DNA of 64,000 bases from Endozoicomonas sp. OPT23 (GTDB lineage: Bacteria; Pseudomonadota; Gammaproteobacteria; Pseudomonadales; Endozoicomonadaceae), in the NCBI RefSeq assembly GCF_009653635.1, contig NZ_PPFD01000003.1:372001-436000 (forward strand). Direction: 5' to 3'. The notes under the pieces are model-generated. The model saw only the letters and a program-made list of their open reading frames with translations. It ran no database searches and had not been told where the DNA came from. Below are positions 45,733-55,046 of the stretch, piece by piece. Within the stretch, counting starts at the first letter, position 1; every line of letters starts with the position of its first letter. The translations under genes were made by a program, and so were the position numbers.

Positions 45733-45792
45733 TACCCTTTCAAATAAGCAGGGAGCCTGGGCTCTCTGCTTTTCTGTTTTATGGAGTTACCC

Positions 45793-46917
45793 ATGAATTT
45801 TGCACTGGATGCATATTTGGACGAGCTTCGTCCTTTGATCGATGTGGACTGCGGTACGCTAACCGTAAGCGGTATTGAAACTGTTGCCGGGATTCTGACT
45901 GAAAAATATCAGCAACTGGGCTGGAATATTAAGCAGGTCGACCTGGGTGAAGCAGGTTGCGGTCTGGAAGTTCGCAATAAGCCTGACGCTGAACAGATTG
46001 ACCTGATGATGGTCGGTCATATGGATACTGTTTTTCCTGAAGGCACTGTCGCTGAACGACCAATGACCTTTGATGACAAATGCGCATATGGCCCGGGCGT
46101 TTCCGATATGAAGTCCGGCCTGCTGAATGTTATCTACGCTCTGCGTGCTATCGATGAAGATGTTCTCGATAAACTTTCCATCTGTGTCTGTATGAATCCG
46201 GATGAAGAGATTGGTTCTACCTATTCCCATGGATGGCTGGAATCAGTTGCCAGCGAAGCAAAGCAGGTTCTGGTAGCAGAAGCAGCCCGCGCTGATGGAT
46301 CTCTGGTTAAGGCTCGCAAAGGCATGGCTCGCTACGACATTGAGTTTCATGGCAAGGCGGCTCATGCCGGTAACGAACCAGAGAACGGCCGTAGTGCTAT
46401 TACTGAAATGGCCCATTGGCTGCTGGCGATTAATGAACTGACCAACTTTGAAACCGGCACTACCTTCAATAATGGTGTTGTTTCCGGTGGCGCTGGTGCC
46501 AACATAGTTCCGGATTATGCCAAGATCGTCGTTGATATCCGCTTCTGGGATAACCGTGAATACGAGGCCATGGATGAGAAACTAAAATCCATGACCGAGA
46601 CACCATTCACTAAAGATATTACTGTCTCCATTAGCAGAGCCGCTCATAAACCCGCCATGGTACCTTCAGATAAAACAGTCAATCTAATGTCTGTGGTTGA
46701 AGAGTCCGGCAATGAGCTTGGCATCGAAATTAACTGGAAAGAAGTTGGTGGTGGTTCCGACGCTAACCTGACAGCAGCTATGGGTATACCCACTCTGGAC
46801 GGTTTGGGGCCTATTGGTGGCGGCTTCCATAGCTCAGACGAATACCTTGACCTGAGCTCCATTGAACCTCGTATTAATCTACTGAAAACCGTTATCTGCA
46901 AACTGGCTAACGCTTAG
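45793..46917 (+). CDS. M20 family metallopeptidase (carboxypeptidase G2-like)
   Basis: 374 residues from the ATG at 45793, which has GGAG at a good distance; an ATG at 45781 is upstream. Zinc-site motifs: VGHMDTVFPEG (HxD), GPGVSDMKSG (bridging Asp), NPDEEIGS (catalytic Glu pair) and GGGFHSSDEY near the C-terminus (His). Dimerisation domain KARKGMARYDIEFHGKAAHAG (in parts). The family removes C-terminal or amide-linked glutamate or related residues. Last gene of the YjiH-YjiG unit; followed by a terminator. Confidence 0.9.
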   Translation: MNFALDAYLDELRPLIDVDCGTLTVSGIETVAGILTEKYQQLGWNIKQVDLGEAGCGLEVRNKPDAEQIDLMMVGHMDTVFPEGTVAERPMTFDDKCAYGPGVSDMKSGLLNVIYALRAIDEDVLDKLSICVCMNPDEEIGSTYSHGWLESVASEAKQVLVAEAARADGSLVKARKGMARYDIEFHGKAAHAGNEPENGRSAITEMAHWLLAINELTNFETGTTFNNGVVSGGAGANIVPDYAKIVVDIRFWDNREYEAMDEKLKSMTETPFTKDITVSISRAAHKPAMVPSDKTVNLMSVVEESGNELGIEINWKEVGGGSDANLTAAMGIPTLDGLGPIGGGFHSSDEYLDLSSIEPRINLLKTVICKLANA

Positions 46918-46925
46918 AAACATCC

Positions 46926-46956
46926 AGGTCTGAACGCTTGTTCAGGCCTATTTTTT
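46926..46956 (+). terminator. Rho-independent terminator after the M20 peptidase
   Basis: AGGTCTGAAC / GTTCAGGCCT make a 10-bp stem with a 4-nt loop and one T-G pair, followed by A and six T. Confidence 0.92.
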
Positions 46957-47033
46957 ATTTCTTTCCTCTATTAGGTTGTCTACTAAACTGCTACCTCAAC
47001 ACAAATTTTAATTCCTATTAAATAAGGTCGTAA

Positions 47034-48491
47034 GTGTTGGGCAGAAAGAATCTGTTTTTTTGCTGGTTGTTCATTCTTGGCTCTGTGCTTACGCCTAATG
47101 CCAAAAGCAGCTTATTTGATCTCGGTTATACACTAACCGACCCATTGCCTTTATTTTATAAAATAAATCTATCTACTTATTCTCTTTATGGCCCTCCGCC
47201 CAAATGGCTTCACTTTCCAGACATACTCCCAGAATCACAAGAAAAACAAGCCATAGTTGAAATCCCCTCTGAAGACCCTTGTGGGGATGATCAACAAGAG
47301 TTGCCTACAGAGGATATTCTGGATGATCTATCACCAGAATCATTAAAACAAAAAATGGTGAGCAACCTTGATAACCTTTCTCAGCAGTTGAACCGTCGTG
47401 ATGGTACAAAACTGGTATTGGTTTTTGATCTCGATAACAGCCTCATCAGCAGCACTGATACTATTCAGAAACTATTCTCTCTGGATCAACATACCGCCAC
47501 TGACCTTCAACAAGATTGGTTAAATCAACTAGCAGACTTTACTTCGAGTCATTCAGAGAAATTCATTGTGATCTACAACACCAGTCGTTCTATCCCCAAA
47601 ATCAGGAGACAGAATGGCAAACAAAGCAACTACCCAATAGATTTACAAAGTCTGTCTACCCGGTCTAGCGCCAATAATCCCATGGTGAGTTTTCAGGAAA
47701 AAGCGAATGATTCATCGGTAGAAAGCAGCTATGCGATACCTCGCCCTGATGTGCTCATCAGCAGTCATGGTTTAAATATTGAATTCACTCTGGAGCACGA
47801 TGAACATACTCACCAAATAACTCAGATCAATGAAGGGCTGATGAGCTTCTACCGTGAAGATCACCCCAAACATAAGGACACATGTACACAACGAGGACTC
47901 GTTGATGTTGATGGAGCCTCGATCAAGTGGAACAGTGGTGAGAACTACTGCATTCTCACACCACTTATCTCTTCGCCCATTCAATTCAGTGCTAACCATC
48001 TGCAACAGCCTGACCCGACCCATGTATTCAGTGCTGTTGTAAAACCTGACAATGTCATTAAAGAGAGTTATATCCAAAGCATTACTCTCAATAAAGGCAC
48101 CAGCCTTCGCATTGTGACTCAACTGCTCATAGAAATGAGTCATCTTCAAACAGGCAGGTTTTTAATCGTAACAGTGGGCGACTCTCATTTGGATCTGCCG
48201 ATGCTGAGACCAGATCTTGAAGCCAAAGCAGCAGGCAAGATTTCTCAAGCGGCTGTAGATCAACGAGAACAAGCAGTTTCCGGGCTATTAGGTGGCAATT
48301 CTGCAGCAGATCTGCTCGCCCATCACTGGCTACTCAGTATCAATACTGATCCGGACAATATTCCTCAGGATCTCAATAGCTATACAAGAGCAGTCTTCGA
48401 TCACAAAAAAATAATCACCCTGCCCTATAAACAAAGGGGACTTCCTTTCGTCATCGAGAATATCGTTGAGTCTCTCAGTTCGGATGAATAG
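47034..48491 (+). CDS. Exported HAD-superfamily phosphatase-like protein
   Basis: 485 residues from a GTG. Signal peptide: MLGRKNLFFCWLFILGSVL, cleavage near PNAKSS. HAD motif I VFDLDNSL (D132, D134), motif II FIVIYNTSRS, a lysine in LNKGTSLRIVTQLL as motif III, and motif IV TVGDSHLDLPML (D383, D387). That order, with a cap between II and III, resembles sucrose-phosphatase/Cof-type HAD enzymes, but with an N-terminal export signal and a ~110-residue extra N-terminal region. Cysteine-containing loops suit a periplasmic or secreted place. Substrate unknown. Confidence 0.75.
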   Translation: MLGRKNLFFCWLFILGSVLTPNAKSSLFDLGYTLTDPLPLFYKINLSTYSLYGPPPKWLHFPDILPESQEKQAIVEIPSEDPCGDDQQELPTEDILDDLSPESLKQKMVSNLDNLSQQLNRRDGTKLVLVFDLDNSLISSTDTIQKLFSLDQHTATDLQQDWLNQLADFTSSHSEKFIVIYNTSRSIPKIRRQNGKQSNYPIDLQSLSTRSSANNPMVSFQEKANDSSVESSYAIPRPDVLISSHGLNIEFTLEHDEHTHQITQINEGLMSFYREDHPKHKDTCTQRGLVDVDGASIKWNSGENYCILTPLISSPIQFSANHLQQPDPTHVFSAVVKPDNVIKESYIQSITLNKGTSLRIVTQLLIEMSHLQTGRFLIVTVGDSHLDLPMLRPDLEAKAAGKISQAAVDQREQAVSGLLGGNSAADLLAHHWLLSINTDPDNIPQDLNSYTRAVFDHKKIITLPYKQRGLPFVIENIVESLSSDE

Positions 48492-48502
48492 CTACTTGGC
48501 TG

Positions 48503-49504
48503 TTACATTTTTAGTTGCTCACGATACTCTGATGGTGACATCCCTTTCTGCTGTTTGAACCAGTGATTCAAAGCTCTGGCGTCACTAAAGCCAAGCAGAG
48601 AAGCAATTTTCTGGAAGGCCACACCTCTATTAATGTGACCAACCAGAGACTCCATACGAACACCATTATAGAGTTGGGTAAAACCCGTACCATTTTTCCT
48701 CAAAGATCTTTGTAATGTTTTTTCAGTCAGCCCTAGAGATAAAGCTACGGTTTCAAGCCTAACAGGACCATTTGGTAACAGGCTATTGATAGTATTTTTC
48801 ACTCTCTGTGCCAGTAAGAATTCGTCCTGAAAGATAGCTAACTGTCGCTCAGCTTTATCAATTAGATACTGTTTAATGCCAGTATCGAAGCCATAGGGGC
48901 CTATTAATCTGGCCTGATCATTTATAACTATGGCTGTTCGGGGTTGATCAAAATATACGGGGCAGCCGAAGAATCGTTCGAAGTATTCTCGCCTACTACC
49001 TTTCTTCAGGGAATGTGAGTAATGGATAGATTCAAATGGTGAATTATATAACTTTAAACTTTTTATAAAATGCATCTCTGCAGCAAATATATACTCACGC
49101 AGAAAGGACACCACTTTAGGTTCATCGTGCTTTATCAATAGAATGATTTCACAATTTTTTTCATTTTCAATAATAGCAAAATCAACAAGATCCGTTTTAA
49201 TAGGCAGATATTTACAGACTAATCGGTAAGCTTCCTTCATGTTAGGCTCTAGTTTGAACATATCAGAGGTAAAACCATAAGACACAGGAGTTCTTTTTTC
49301 AGCACACTTCAGTGAGGCATTCCCCTCCTTACAACTACTTTCTATTTTCTCTATCAGCCCCCAAAACAGAGGACTCTCTGTATATTCGTCAGGGTTCTGT
49401 CTGATCGACTCAATCTCACCACCCAGCTCAGCAAAATCCACTCCAGTTTCATATGCATAATCCAATAGTGGGTAAATCATGAAGTTGATTACATAATTAG
49501 TCAT
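48503..49504 (-). CDS. AraC-family transcriptional regulator
   Basis: 333 residues. An N-terminal AraC-type ligand-domain region (Arabinose_bd-like) and two C-terminal HTH units, TVALSLGLTEKTLQRSLRKNG-like (here ETVALSLGLTEKTLQRSL) and IASLLGFSDARALNHWFK, ending KGMSPSEYRE. Divergent from the subtilase/integrin-like lipoprotein with 196 bp between, and therefore its candidate regulator. Convergent with the HAD gene. Confidence 0.9.
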   Translation of the reverse strand: MTNYVINFMIYPLLDYAYETGVDFAELGGEIESIRQNPDEYTESPLFWGLIEKIESSCKEGNASLKCAEKRTPVSYGFTSDMFKLEPNMKEAYRLVCKYLPIKTDLVDFAIIENEKNCEIILLIKHDEPKVVSFLREYIFAAEMHFIKSLKLYNSPFESIHYSHSLKKGSRREYFERFFGCPVYFDQPRTAIVINDQARLIGPYGFDTGIKQYLIDKAERQLAIFQDEFLLAQRVKNTINSLLPNGPVRLETVALSLGLTEKTLQRSLRKNGTGFTQLYNGVRMESLVGHINRGVAFQKIASLLGFSDARALNHWFKQQKGMSPSEYREQLKM

Positions 49505-49700
49505 CGACTTAGTACATCCATGCTACTTGCCATAAATTCAACACAGCGATCCGTCCGAATTGATCACCTTACTTCCAGATTCATCAACTGTTTTTTGGAG
49601 TAAATCTTAGTAAAATCATGTCCTGCAGGACAATAATTAAACAATATATCGTTGTCGTATGATTTAAAAATAAAATATTGCCAACAAGGATGTTGAAGAC

Positions 49701-52550
49701 ATGATTCCTATCAGGAAAGCACTCCTGACGTGTATGCTAGCCTCACTTCTGTCAGCGTGTGACGGTGGCGGTGGTTCTTCTAGTAGCGCGCAAACTCCAG
49801 AATCTGGGCAACCCCAGAGTGGAAACCAGCCAGAGACCTTGTCTCCTATACTGCTAACAGAAGTTGTGCCCGCAAATGCACAGGTGGGTGACACTGTCAC
49901 ACTAAAAGCCGCTGACAGTATCCCTAACTCTACAAGCCTGACCCTTTCCGGGACAGTTATTACACCAACCGAAATTTCAAATAATCAGGTAACTTTCGTC
50001 GTTCCTGAAAATGCCAAATCAGGTCCTTTGTCTCTAAAGACGGACAAAACAACCTCTAACACCCTTCTGTTTTCTGTCTCTGATCTTGGGGTCAGAGCCC
50101 CGAAGCAGAATAAAATCGTTGCTGATGAGGAAGGTAATAAGGTCGTTATTGACTATGTATTAGCCGTTCTCTCTCCAGCTAAAGACAGCAAGACTGAAGC
50201 GGACAGAGTTGCAGGTCTGATAGATGGTTCAGTTATTGGCCGAATAGCCCTGCTAAATGGCTGGCAGATAAAAGTAAATGCTGATGACCTTGAATCCTTA
50301 CAGGCACAAATAAAAACTCTGGAAGCTGATACCTCTGTGGACTTTGTGGTTATAGACACTGAGGTCAGTAATGATGCTATTGACTGGTCAACCGACGCTC
50401 AGTTCGGACAGCAGAGAGATCGCAACAGGGTTACTGAGGGTGCAGAACTCTATGCCAGTAAAGTCAGCCCCACACTAGCAGACGATAAAATACTGCCTTT
50501 TTTCATGACAATAGGTGCTTCAGAATCTGGCGTTGATTTCAATAGTGCTGATTTTGATGGCTACCTGAACAGCGACGCATCAACCGGAAACATTACTATT
50601 TACGCTCCTCATAAAGCATCAGTTCATGGAACCAATGTCACGGGGCTAATAGCGGCAGAACTAGGGGACTCTGGTAATGCAGGCTTACTTAGTGCTCTTT
50701 CTGACTACCACGGTGGTGCTAACATTTCTGTAACCCAAGGCACCAGTAGTTATTTTTCAGGTATTTTCAGTTTGCTTTCCAGTGCTGAAAAACAACTGGA
50801 AGCCGGTGCATCGGTACTCAATTGGAGCTGGGGTATTCACAAGCAGGGAATAAACCAGTGTGATGGAAACTCTGTTACCGACAATGTCTACCCAGCCTTC
50901 TTGTTTGATGTATATAAAAGAGTAATTGAAAGATTTTTTATCAAACTCGAATCGAAATACCCAAGAACAGTTGTAGTCGCCAGTGCTGGTAATGGTCGTA
51001 CCAGTATTGAGAGTAACAGTCGTTTGCCTTCAGGGTATGACAGCCCGCAGATGATTGTTGTTTCTGCACATACTTCCGGTGGAACCCTATCTTCTGACTC
51101 AGAGAATACAGATGACAGGCAAGCAACCAGCAGTTGTTTCGATGCAGCCATTAGTACTGATGTTAAAAGAGCTTCTTACTCAAATTTTGGTCGGAAAGTT
51201 GACCTTGCTGCGGCAGGAAGCATTAGCGGCTACAACGGCGTCAAACAGGGCACGTCATATGCGACACCTCTTGTGTCTGCGACTATTGCACTTATGCAAT
51301 CTGTTAACCCTAACCTGACTCCAGCTGTTATTAAGTCTCTTTTGAGAAGCTCTGCGCTTCCTGTTGAAAATAAAGTTGTACTGGAAAGCGGTGAGTCAGT
51401 ATTTACACGTCCGCTATCCGATAGTGAATCTTCCGCAAATAGCGGTAAAGGGGCAAGACTTAATGTTGAAGGAGCTGTACAGGCTGCAATTGACAACCTA
51501 GGTTCAGAAACATTGTCAAAAGGTGATCCAGTTATTGTTGCTATCCCTGCCGGCACAGATCAAATTACTCAAACCGTTAATATTACTATTCCTGGAAAAA
51601 GCGAAGTCTTCGATAAAGTCGATATTATGTTTACTGTGGATGTGTCCGGAAGTTACAGCGATGATATTGAAACATTCCGAGACAAAGCCAATAGTCTGGT
51701 AGAAGCATTTAGTAACAGTGGCACAAATGTCAGCATGGGAATAACCAGCTTCAGTGACTTTCCTCAAGCTCCATACGGAGCAGGTCCTTATGTACCCGGG
51801 GAACCAGAGGAATCAGAAGAACCACCTGAAGCAGGACCTTCCATCGTTGAAAGTCTGTCAGAGTCAAGTTACGACTATGAATTCAGACTGGACCTTCCTC
51901 TTACCTCAGATAGCTCTCAGGTCAGTGATACTCTCGACGCATTGACTATTAAAAATGGCAATGATTTTCCTGAGAGCCAGCTAGAAGCTCTTTACCAAAC
52001 TGCTCTGCCTGCCACAGGCTGGAGACTCGGAGCTCTTCCTGTAATTTTCCTTGCTACTGATGCCGAGTTCCATGACTCAGACATTGATTCAAAATATCCA
52101 GGAACAGGCCGTAGCAAGGTTGTAACTACGCTCAAAAATAAAGGAATCAGGGTATTTGGTCTGCAGGCGGGCGGTGATATTAACGACGTTCTTAGTATAA
52201 CTTCTGATACGGGAGGGCAATCATTCAAACTCTCAAGAAACAGTGCCGAGATTATTGATGCTGTCACTGCAGCCCTCGATTCCACCACCAAAAACCTCAG
52301 TGTTACTCTAGAGCCCTATGGCGACTTTGCCAGAGTTATTCATAGCATCGTTCCTACAGACTCATCTTCATCTCCTAATGGTTCTGCCATAAAAAATGTG
52401 AATCCAGGAGACAACATTAGTTTTGATGTGACCTTCAATAAAGGTATTTTCAACGACTCGCGTACTCATAAACTGTCATTCCGCTTAAGAGTGCAGGCTG
52501 ATGGTGTTGCAACTATTCAGGAAATCCCTGTCGTTCTGCAAATAAATTAA
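49701..52550 (+). CDS. Lipoprotein with subtilase domain and integrin-beta-like VWA domain
   Basis: 949 residues. Lipoprotein signal ending LLSAC (Cys ~20), a Gly/Ser linker, an IPT/TIG-like domain (~residues 45-130), a prodomain-like region (~135-225), then an S8 fold: H309 in HGTNVTGLIAAE and S519 in QGTSYATPLVSA are present, but the first triad position reads ESG (E275) instead of DTG. Residues ~635-860 form a VWA domain with MIDAS DVSGS (D647, S649, S651), then ITSFSDFPQAPYG, NDFPESQLEALYQTAL, GWRLGALPVIFLATDAEFH and DAVTAALDSTT, which follow the integrin beta-I order. The last ~90 residues look like a beta-sandwich. Outer-membrane anchored adhesin or protease is the inference. Confidence 0.85.
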   Translation: MIPIRKALLTCMLASLLSACDGGGGSSSSAQTPESGQPQSGNQPETLSPILLTEVVPANAQVGDTVTLKAADSIPNSTSLTLSGTVITPTEISNNQVTFVVPENAKSGPLSLKTDKTTSNTLLFSVSDLGVRAPKQNKIVADEEGNKVVIDYVLAVLSPAKDSKTEADRVAGLIDGSVIGRIALLNGWQIKVNADDLESLQAQIKTLEADTSVDFVVIDTEVSNDAIDWSTDAQFGQQRDRNRVTEGAELYASKVSPTLADDKILPFFMTIGASESGVDFNSADFDGYLNSDASTGNITIYAPHKASVHGTNVTGLIAAELGDSGNAGLLSALSDYHGGANISVTQGTSSYFSGIFSLLSSAEKQLEAGASVLNWSWGIHKQGINQCDGNSVTDNVYPAFLFDVYKRVIERFFIKLESKYPRTVVVASAGNGRTSIESNSRLPSGYDSPQMIVVSAHTSGGTLSSDSENTDDRQATSSCFDAAISTDVKRASYSNFGRKVDLAAAGSISGYNGVKQGTSYATPLVSATIALMQSVNPNLTPAVIKSLLRSSALPVENKVVLESGESVFTRPLSDSESSANSGKGARLNVEGAVQAAIDNLGSETLSKGDPVIVAIPAGTDQITQTVNITIPGKSEVFDKVDIMFTVDVSGSYSDDIETFRDKANSLVEAFSNSGTNVSMGITSFSDFPQAPYGAGPYVPGEPEESEEPPEAGPSIVESLSESSYDYEFRLDLPLTSDSSQVSDTLDALTIKNGNDFPESQLEALYQTALPATGWRLGALPVIFLATDAEFHDSDIDSKYPGTGRSKVVTTLKNKGIRVFGLQAGGDINDVLSITSDTGGQSFKLSRNSAEIIDAVTAALDSTTKNLSVTLEPYGDFARVIHSIVPTDSSSSPNGSAIKNVNPGDNISFDVTFNKGIFNDSRTHKLSFRLRVQADGVATIQEIPVVLQIN

Positions 52551-52561
52551 GGAGTGAAAGA

Positions 52562-52834
52562 ATGAAATACTTACAACTGGTCGCAGTCCTGACAGTACTA
52601 TTCTGCTCTTTCCTAAGAGCAGAGGAGTCATGCACAGCTGAAGTGTCTGATAATGGTCAGCAGTATCATGTAATGAACAGTGCAGGCCAGAACCTTGGCT
52701 ATATAAGCCCCAATGCTGACGGGAGTTGGTTTATGTGGATTGATAGGCAAGGTGCTATGAATCAATCGGCTGACAATCTGTATTCCGCTTTGGAAACGGT
52801 ATGCCAGTCCAGCGCGCAAGCAAAATCAGAATAG
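52562..52834 (+). CDS. Small exported protein downstream of the subtilase lipoprotein
   Basis: 90 residues, 11 bp after the large lipoprotein gene with GGAG before the ATG, so almost certainly in the same transcript. Signal peptide MKYLQLVAVLTVLFCSFLRA, cleavage near LRA-EES. The mature ~70 residues have two cysteines (SCTAEVS and TVCQSS), probably one disulphide, and repeated NLGYISPNADGSWFMW-like beta character. It could be a partner or inhibitor of the upstream protein; unproven. Confidence 0.7.
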   Translation: MKYLQLVAVLTVLFCSFLRAEESCTAEVSDNGQQYHVMNSAGQNLGYISPNADGSWFMWIDRQGAMNQSADNLYSALETVCQSSAQAKSE

Positions 52835-52879
52835 TGTCAAAGTAGTATAACTATGCATTGGGCTGAAGCCTCTCTGGCT

Positions 52880-54499
52880 TCAGCCCCACTCCACATACAA
52901 TACTTCAAAAGGAATATCTTTCCCGGTAAAGAAGTCGAGCCAACGTTTCTGGTTTTCCTGCAGTTTATCACCCGGCCCTTTTACTTCAGACCACCGATAC
53001 TCACCTGTTTCAGGCTTAAACAGTATCAAGTCAGGAAAGCCCGTTCGATTATGGGCAATATCAAACATCAGCTTACCGAATACCGCTTTAAAATGTTCCT
53101 CTGGAATCAAATCACAGGCTAGAGTAATCATCTCTTCAGTCAGCACAGACCAATGCACCAGTCTGTTAGCAATACCCTGTTTGTCCCGGTATGTTTTTAT
53201 AACCTTTGATTTAAAACTGTTCTGATTAATTTCAATAATTCTTTCTTTAATTTGCAGACTTCTTTTTTGATAGAAATCATTAGTCATTAAATCGGCAGGT
53301 GCCGACTGAAAAGGGTGAAAGAAAGCATCTTTGATATCAGCAAAAATAACGTCCCAGAAGTACAGACCAGCCAACCCGCTTATCAGACTGTTCTCAGCAT
53401 AGAATGCCTGCCAGCCCTGTTGCTGGTAGTAATCCAAAGCAATCAGTTCAACTCTTTGGTCAGACTCTGCCAGAGCAATATAAACTTCAGGATACTGACG
53501 CCGATTGCGCCTCGGCTTCTCACCGTTGAACTTGCTGATAAAGCGTTGCGCAAAAGCTAACTCCATATCACTGAAAGGTTGCTCAATTATTTGCTGGCAA
53601 ACTCTGATTGCAGCCTGATTCTCACTTTTCTTATCCAGAATACGAGCCATTCTTTCTCTGGCCGGCGGCATGCTGGATTGCTGAAAGAGTTCAAGCGCTG
53701 ATGAATAACTCTGCTGTCGTTCAAGCTCTCTGGCTACACGGTTTATCAACCGGCTGTAACGCCGCAACATCAAAGACTGGTCTGGTTTAGCTGGAATCTC
53801 ATCAACCAGAGATATCAAGGTTCCCGTATCACGATTATATTCAGCTTCCGCTGCAATGGCTGCCACTTCAGACAACGCCAAAGCTTCTTCCATTTGCTCT
53901 CTGTTTTTAAACAAACGATTCTGCTTATTTAATGGATATTTTTCATACTGGGTAATCCCTAGATCACTCAATACAAACTCGGTGAGATTCTGATAGAGAT
54001 TGCCGAAGAACAGGAATTTAAAGCTAGTAATTTCCAGAGTGAATTCCGGTTTATAGACAATAAATGGCAGTTCTGGAACAGTGATATTCTGATCAACAAG
54101 TATCGATACCAGTTCACTTTTCTTTTTACTTTGATGCCCATTTAAATGAGTTCGAAACTGTTTTACCAGCTCGGGCTTAGTCAACAATCCGGCAAGCTCA
54201 TTAACCGTTAAAGCAGGGTTGATAACAAGCAACCTTTGATCAGCCAACTGCTGAGCAGCAAAATCAAGACGATCAATTTCTTCATAGCTGAGTTTGTCTG
54301 CCCTGAAGAATTGCCCTTTTCGGCTGATCAGCCTTACGTATAGTTTTCTAGGTTCATCACCAAGAGAAAACCAGTGCTCCAGAAAAGACTTCTCTTCAGC
54401 ATTTAGCAGATCATCATACTGGTCAGCCACAAACCCGAGAAACAACTGAAAGTTGGTCAGGTAATAATCATCGGGAATATTCGCCGGTTCTGCCGCCAT
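52880..54499 (-). CDS. FAN1-type VRR-NUC structure-specific nuclease
   Basis: 539 residues, the expected bacterial FAN1 size. C-terminal VRR-NUC active site: GFPDL (D490) and SEVKGPGD (E505, K507) with spacing as in Pseudomonas FAN1. Upstream regions carry the SAP-like DNA-binding part (YVRLISRKGQFFRADKLSY; LLTKPELVKQFRTHL), and TPR-like helices in the middle. The family cuts 5' flaps and resolves interstrand cross-links. Sits alone, divergent from a small conserved gene. Confidence 0.93.
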   Translation of the reverse strand: MAAEPANIPDDYYLTNFQLFLGFVADQYDDLLNAEEKSFLEHWFSLGDEPRKLYVRLISRKGQFFRADKLSYEEIDRLDFAAQQLADQRLLVINPALTVNELAGLLTKPELVKQFRTHLNGHQSKKKSELVSILVDQNITVPELPFIVYKPEFTLEITSFKFLFFGNLYQNLTEFVLSDLGITQYEKYPLNKQNRLFKNREQMEEALALSEVAAIAAEAEYNRDTGTLISLVDEIPAKPDQSLMLRRYSRLINRVARELERQQSYSSALELFQQSSMPPARERMARILDKKSENQAAIRVCQQIIEQPFSDMELAFAQRFISKFNGEKPRRNRRQYPEVYIALAESDQRVELIALDYYQQQGWQAFYAENSLISGLAGLYFWDVIFADIKDAFFHPFQSAPADLMTNDFYQKRSLQIKERIIEINQNSFKSKVIKTYRDKQGIANRLVHWSVLTEEMITLACDLIPEEHFKAVFGKLMFDIAHNRTGFPDLILFKPETGEYRWSEVKGPGDKLQENQKRWLDFFTGKDIPFEVLYVEWG

Positions 54500-54568
54500 G
54501 CCACTGCCAATAGCTGAAATAACCAGCTAAGATTAACAGCTCATTTATTGGATAGGCACCCTGCAGTA

Positions 54569-54829
54569 ATGTCTGAAGAAGATCTGGTCACCGAAGAGCA
54601 TCTGATAGAGATTGTTGAAAACCAGCTGACCGAGAATAACCCTCCTCGCGTGAAGGAAACCCTGTTCAGGCTGACCATGTCTGGCATGGAACGTCCTGAA
54701 GCGATGGAATATATCGCCTGTGCCCTGTCTGTAGAGATTGTTGATGTAATCCAGAACGATGCCAAATTTGATGGCGACCGCTACATCAAAAATCTGGACT
54801 CCCTGCCTGAAACACCCTGGATGGGCTGA
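54569..54829 (+). CDS. Small conserved hypothetical protein
   Basis: 86 residues from the ATG at 54569 (TTG at 54548 is less likely). Acidic, helical, no signal peptide: VENQLTENNPPRVKETLFRL, MSGMERPEAMEYIACALSVE, ending LPETPW. I recall similar short proteins in pseudomonads, without function. It is 69 bp from the divergent FAN1 start. Confidence 0.68.
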   Translation: MSEEDLVTEEHLIEIVENQLTENNPPRVKETLFRLTMSGMERPEAMEYIACALSVEIVDVIQNDAKFDGDRYIKNLDSLPETPWMG

Positions 54830-54881
54830 ACACCCACTCCTCAGGCAATCAAGACGTTAGCTCATACTGATTGCCTGGCCT

Positions 54882-54946
54882 GCTTTCCTGACATGCTTTC
54901 CTGACATAGTTTCCTAACACGATTATCTGACGTAATTACTTAACGT
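54882..54946. repeat. Five tandem 13-bp degenerate repeats
   Basis: Consecutive 13-mers GCTTTCCTGACAT, GCTTTCCTGACAT, AGTTTCCTAACAC, GATTATCTGACGT and AATTACTTAACGT. The first two are identical and the rest drift, keeping the pattern TT-(C)CT-AC. The array is in the ~220-bp leader of the thioesterase gene, which has no other clear feature apart from an inverted repeat CAGGCAATCA/TGATTGCCTG just upstream. Confidence 0.75.
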
Positions 54947-55046
54947 AAGCGCCCCCTAATCCATTAGGGTCATGCCGTCTAAACAGCTCTTTCTTTAAGT
55001 TATTCCTAACTCTCAAAAAAATGCCTCCAAGAAGAATAACAATAAA

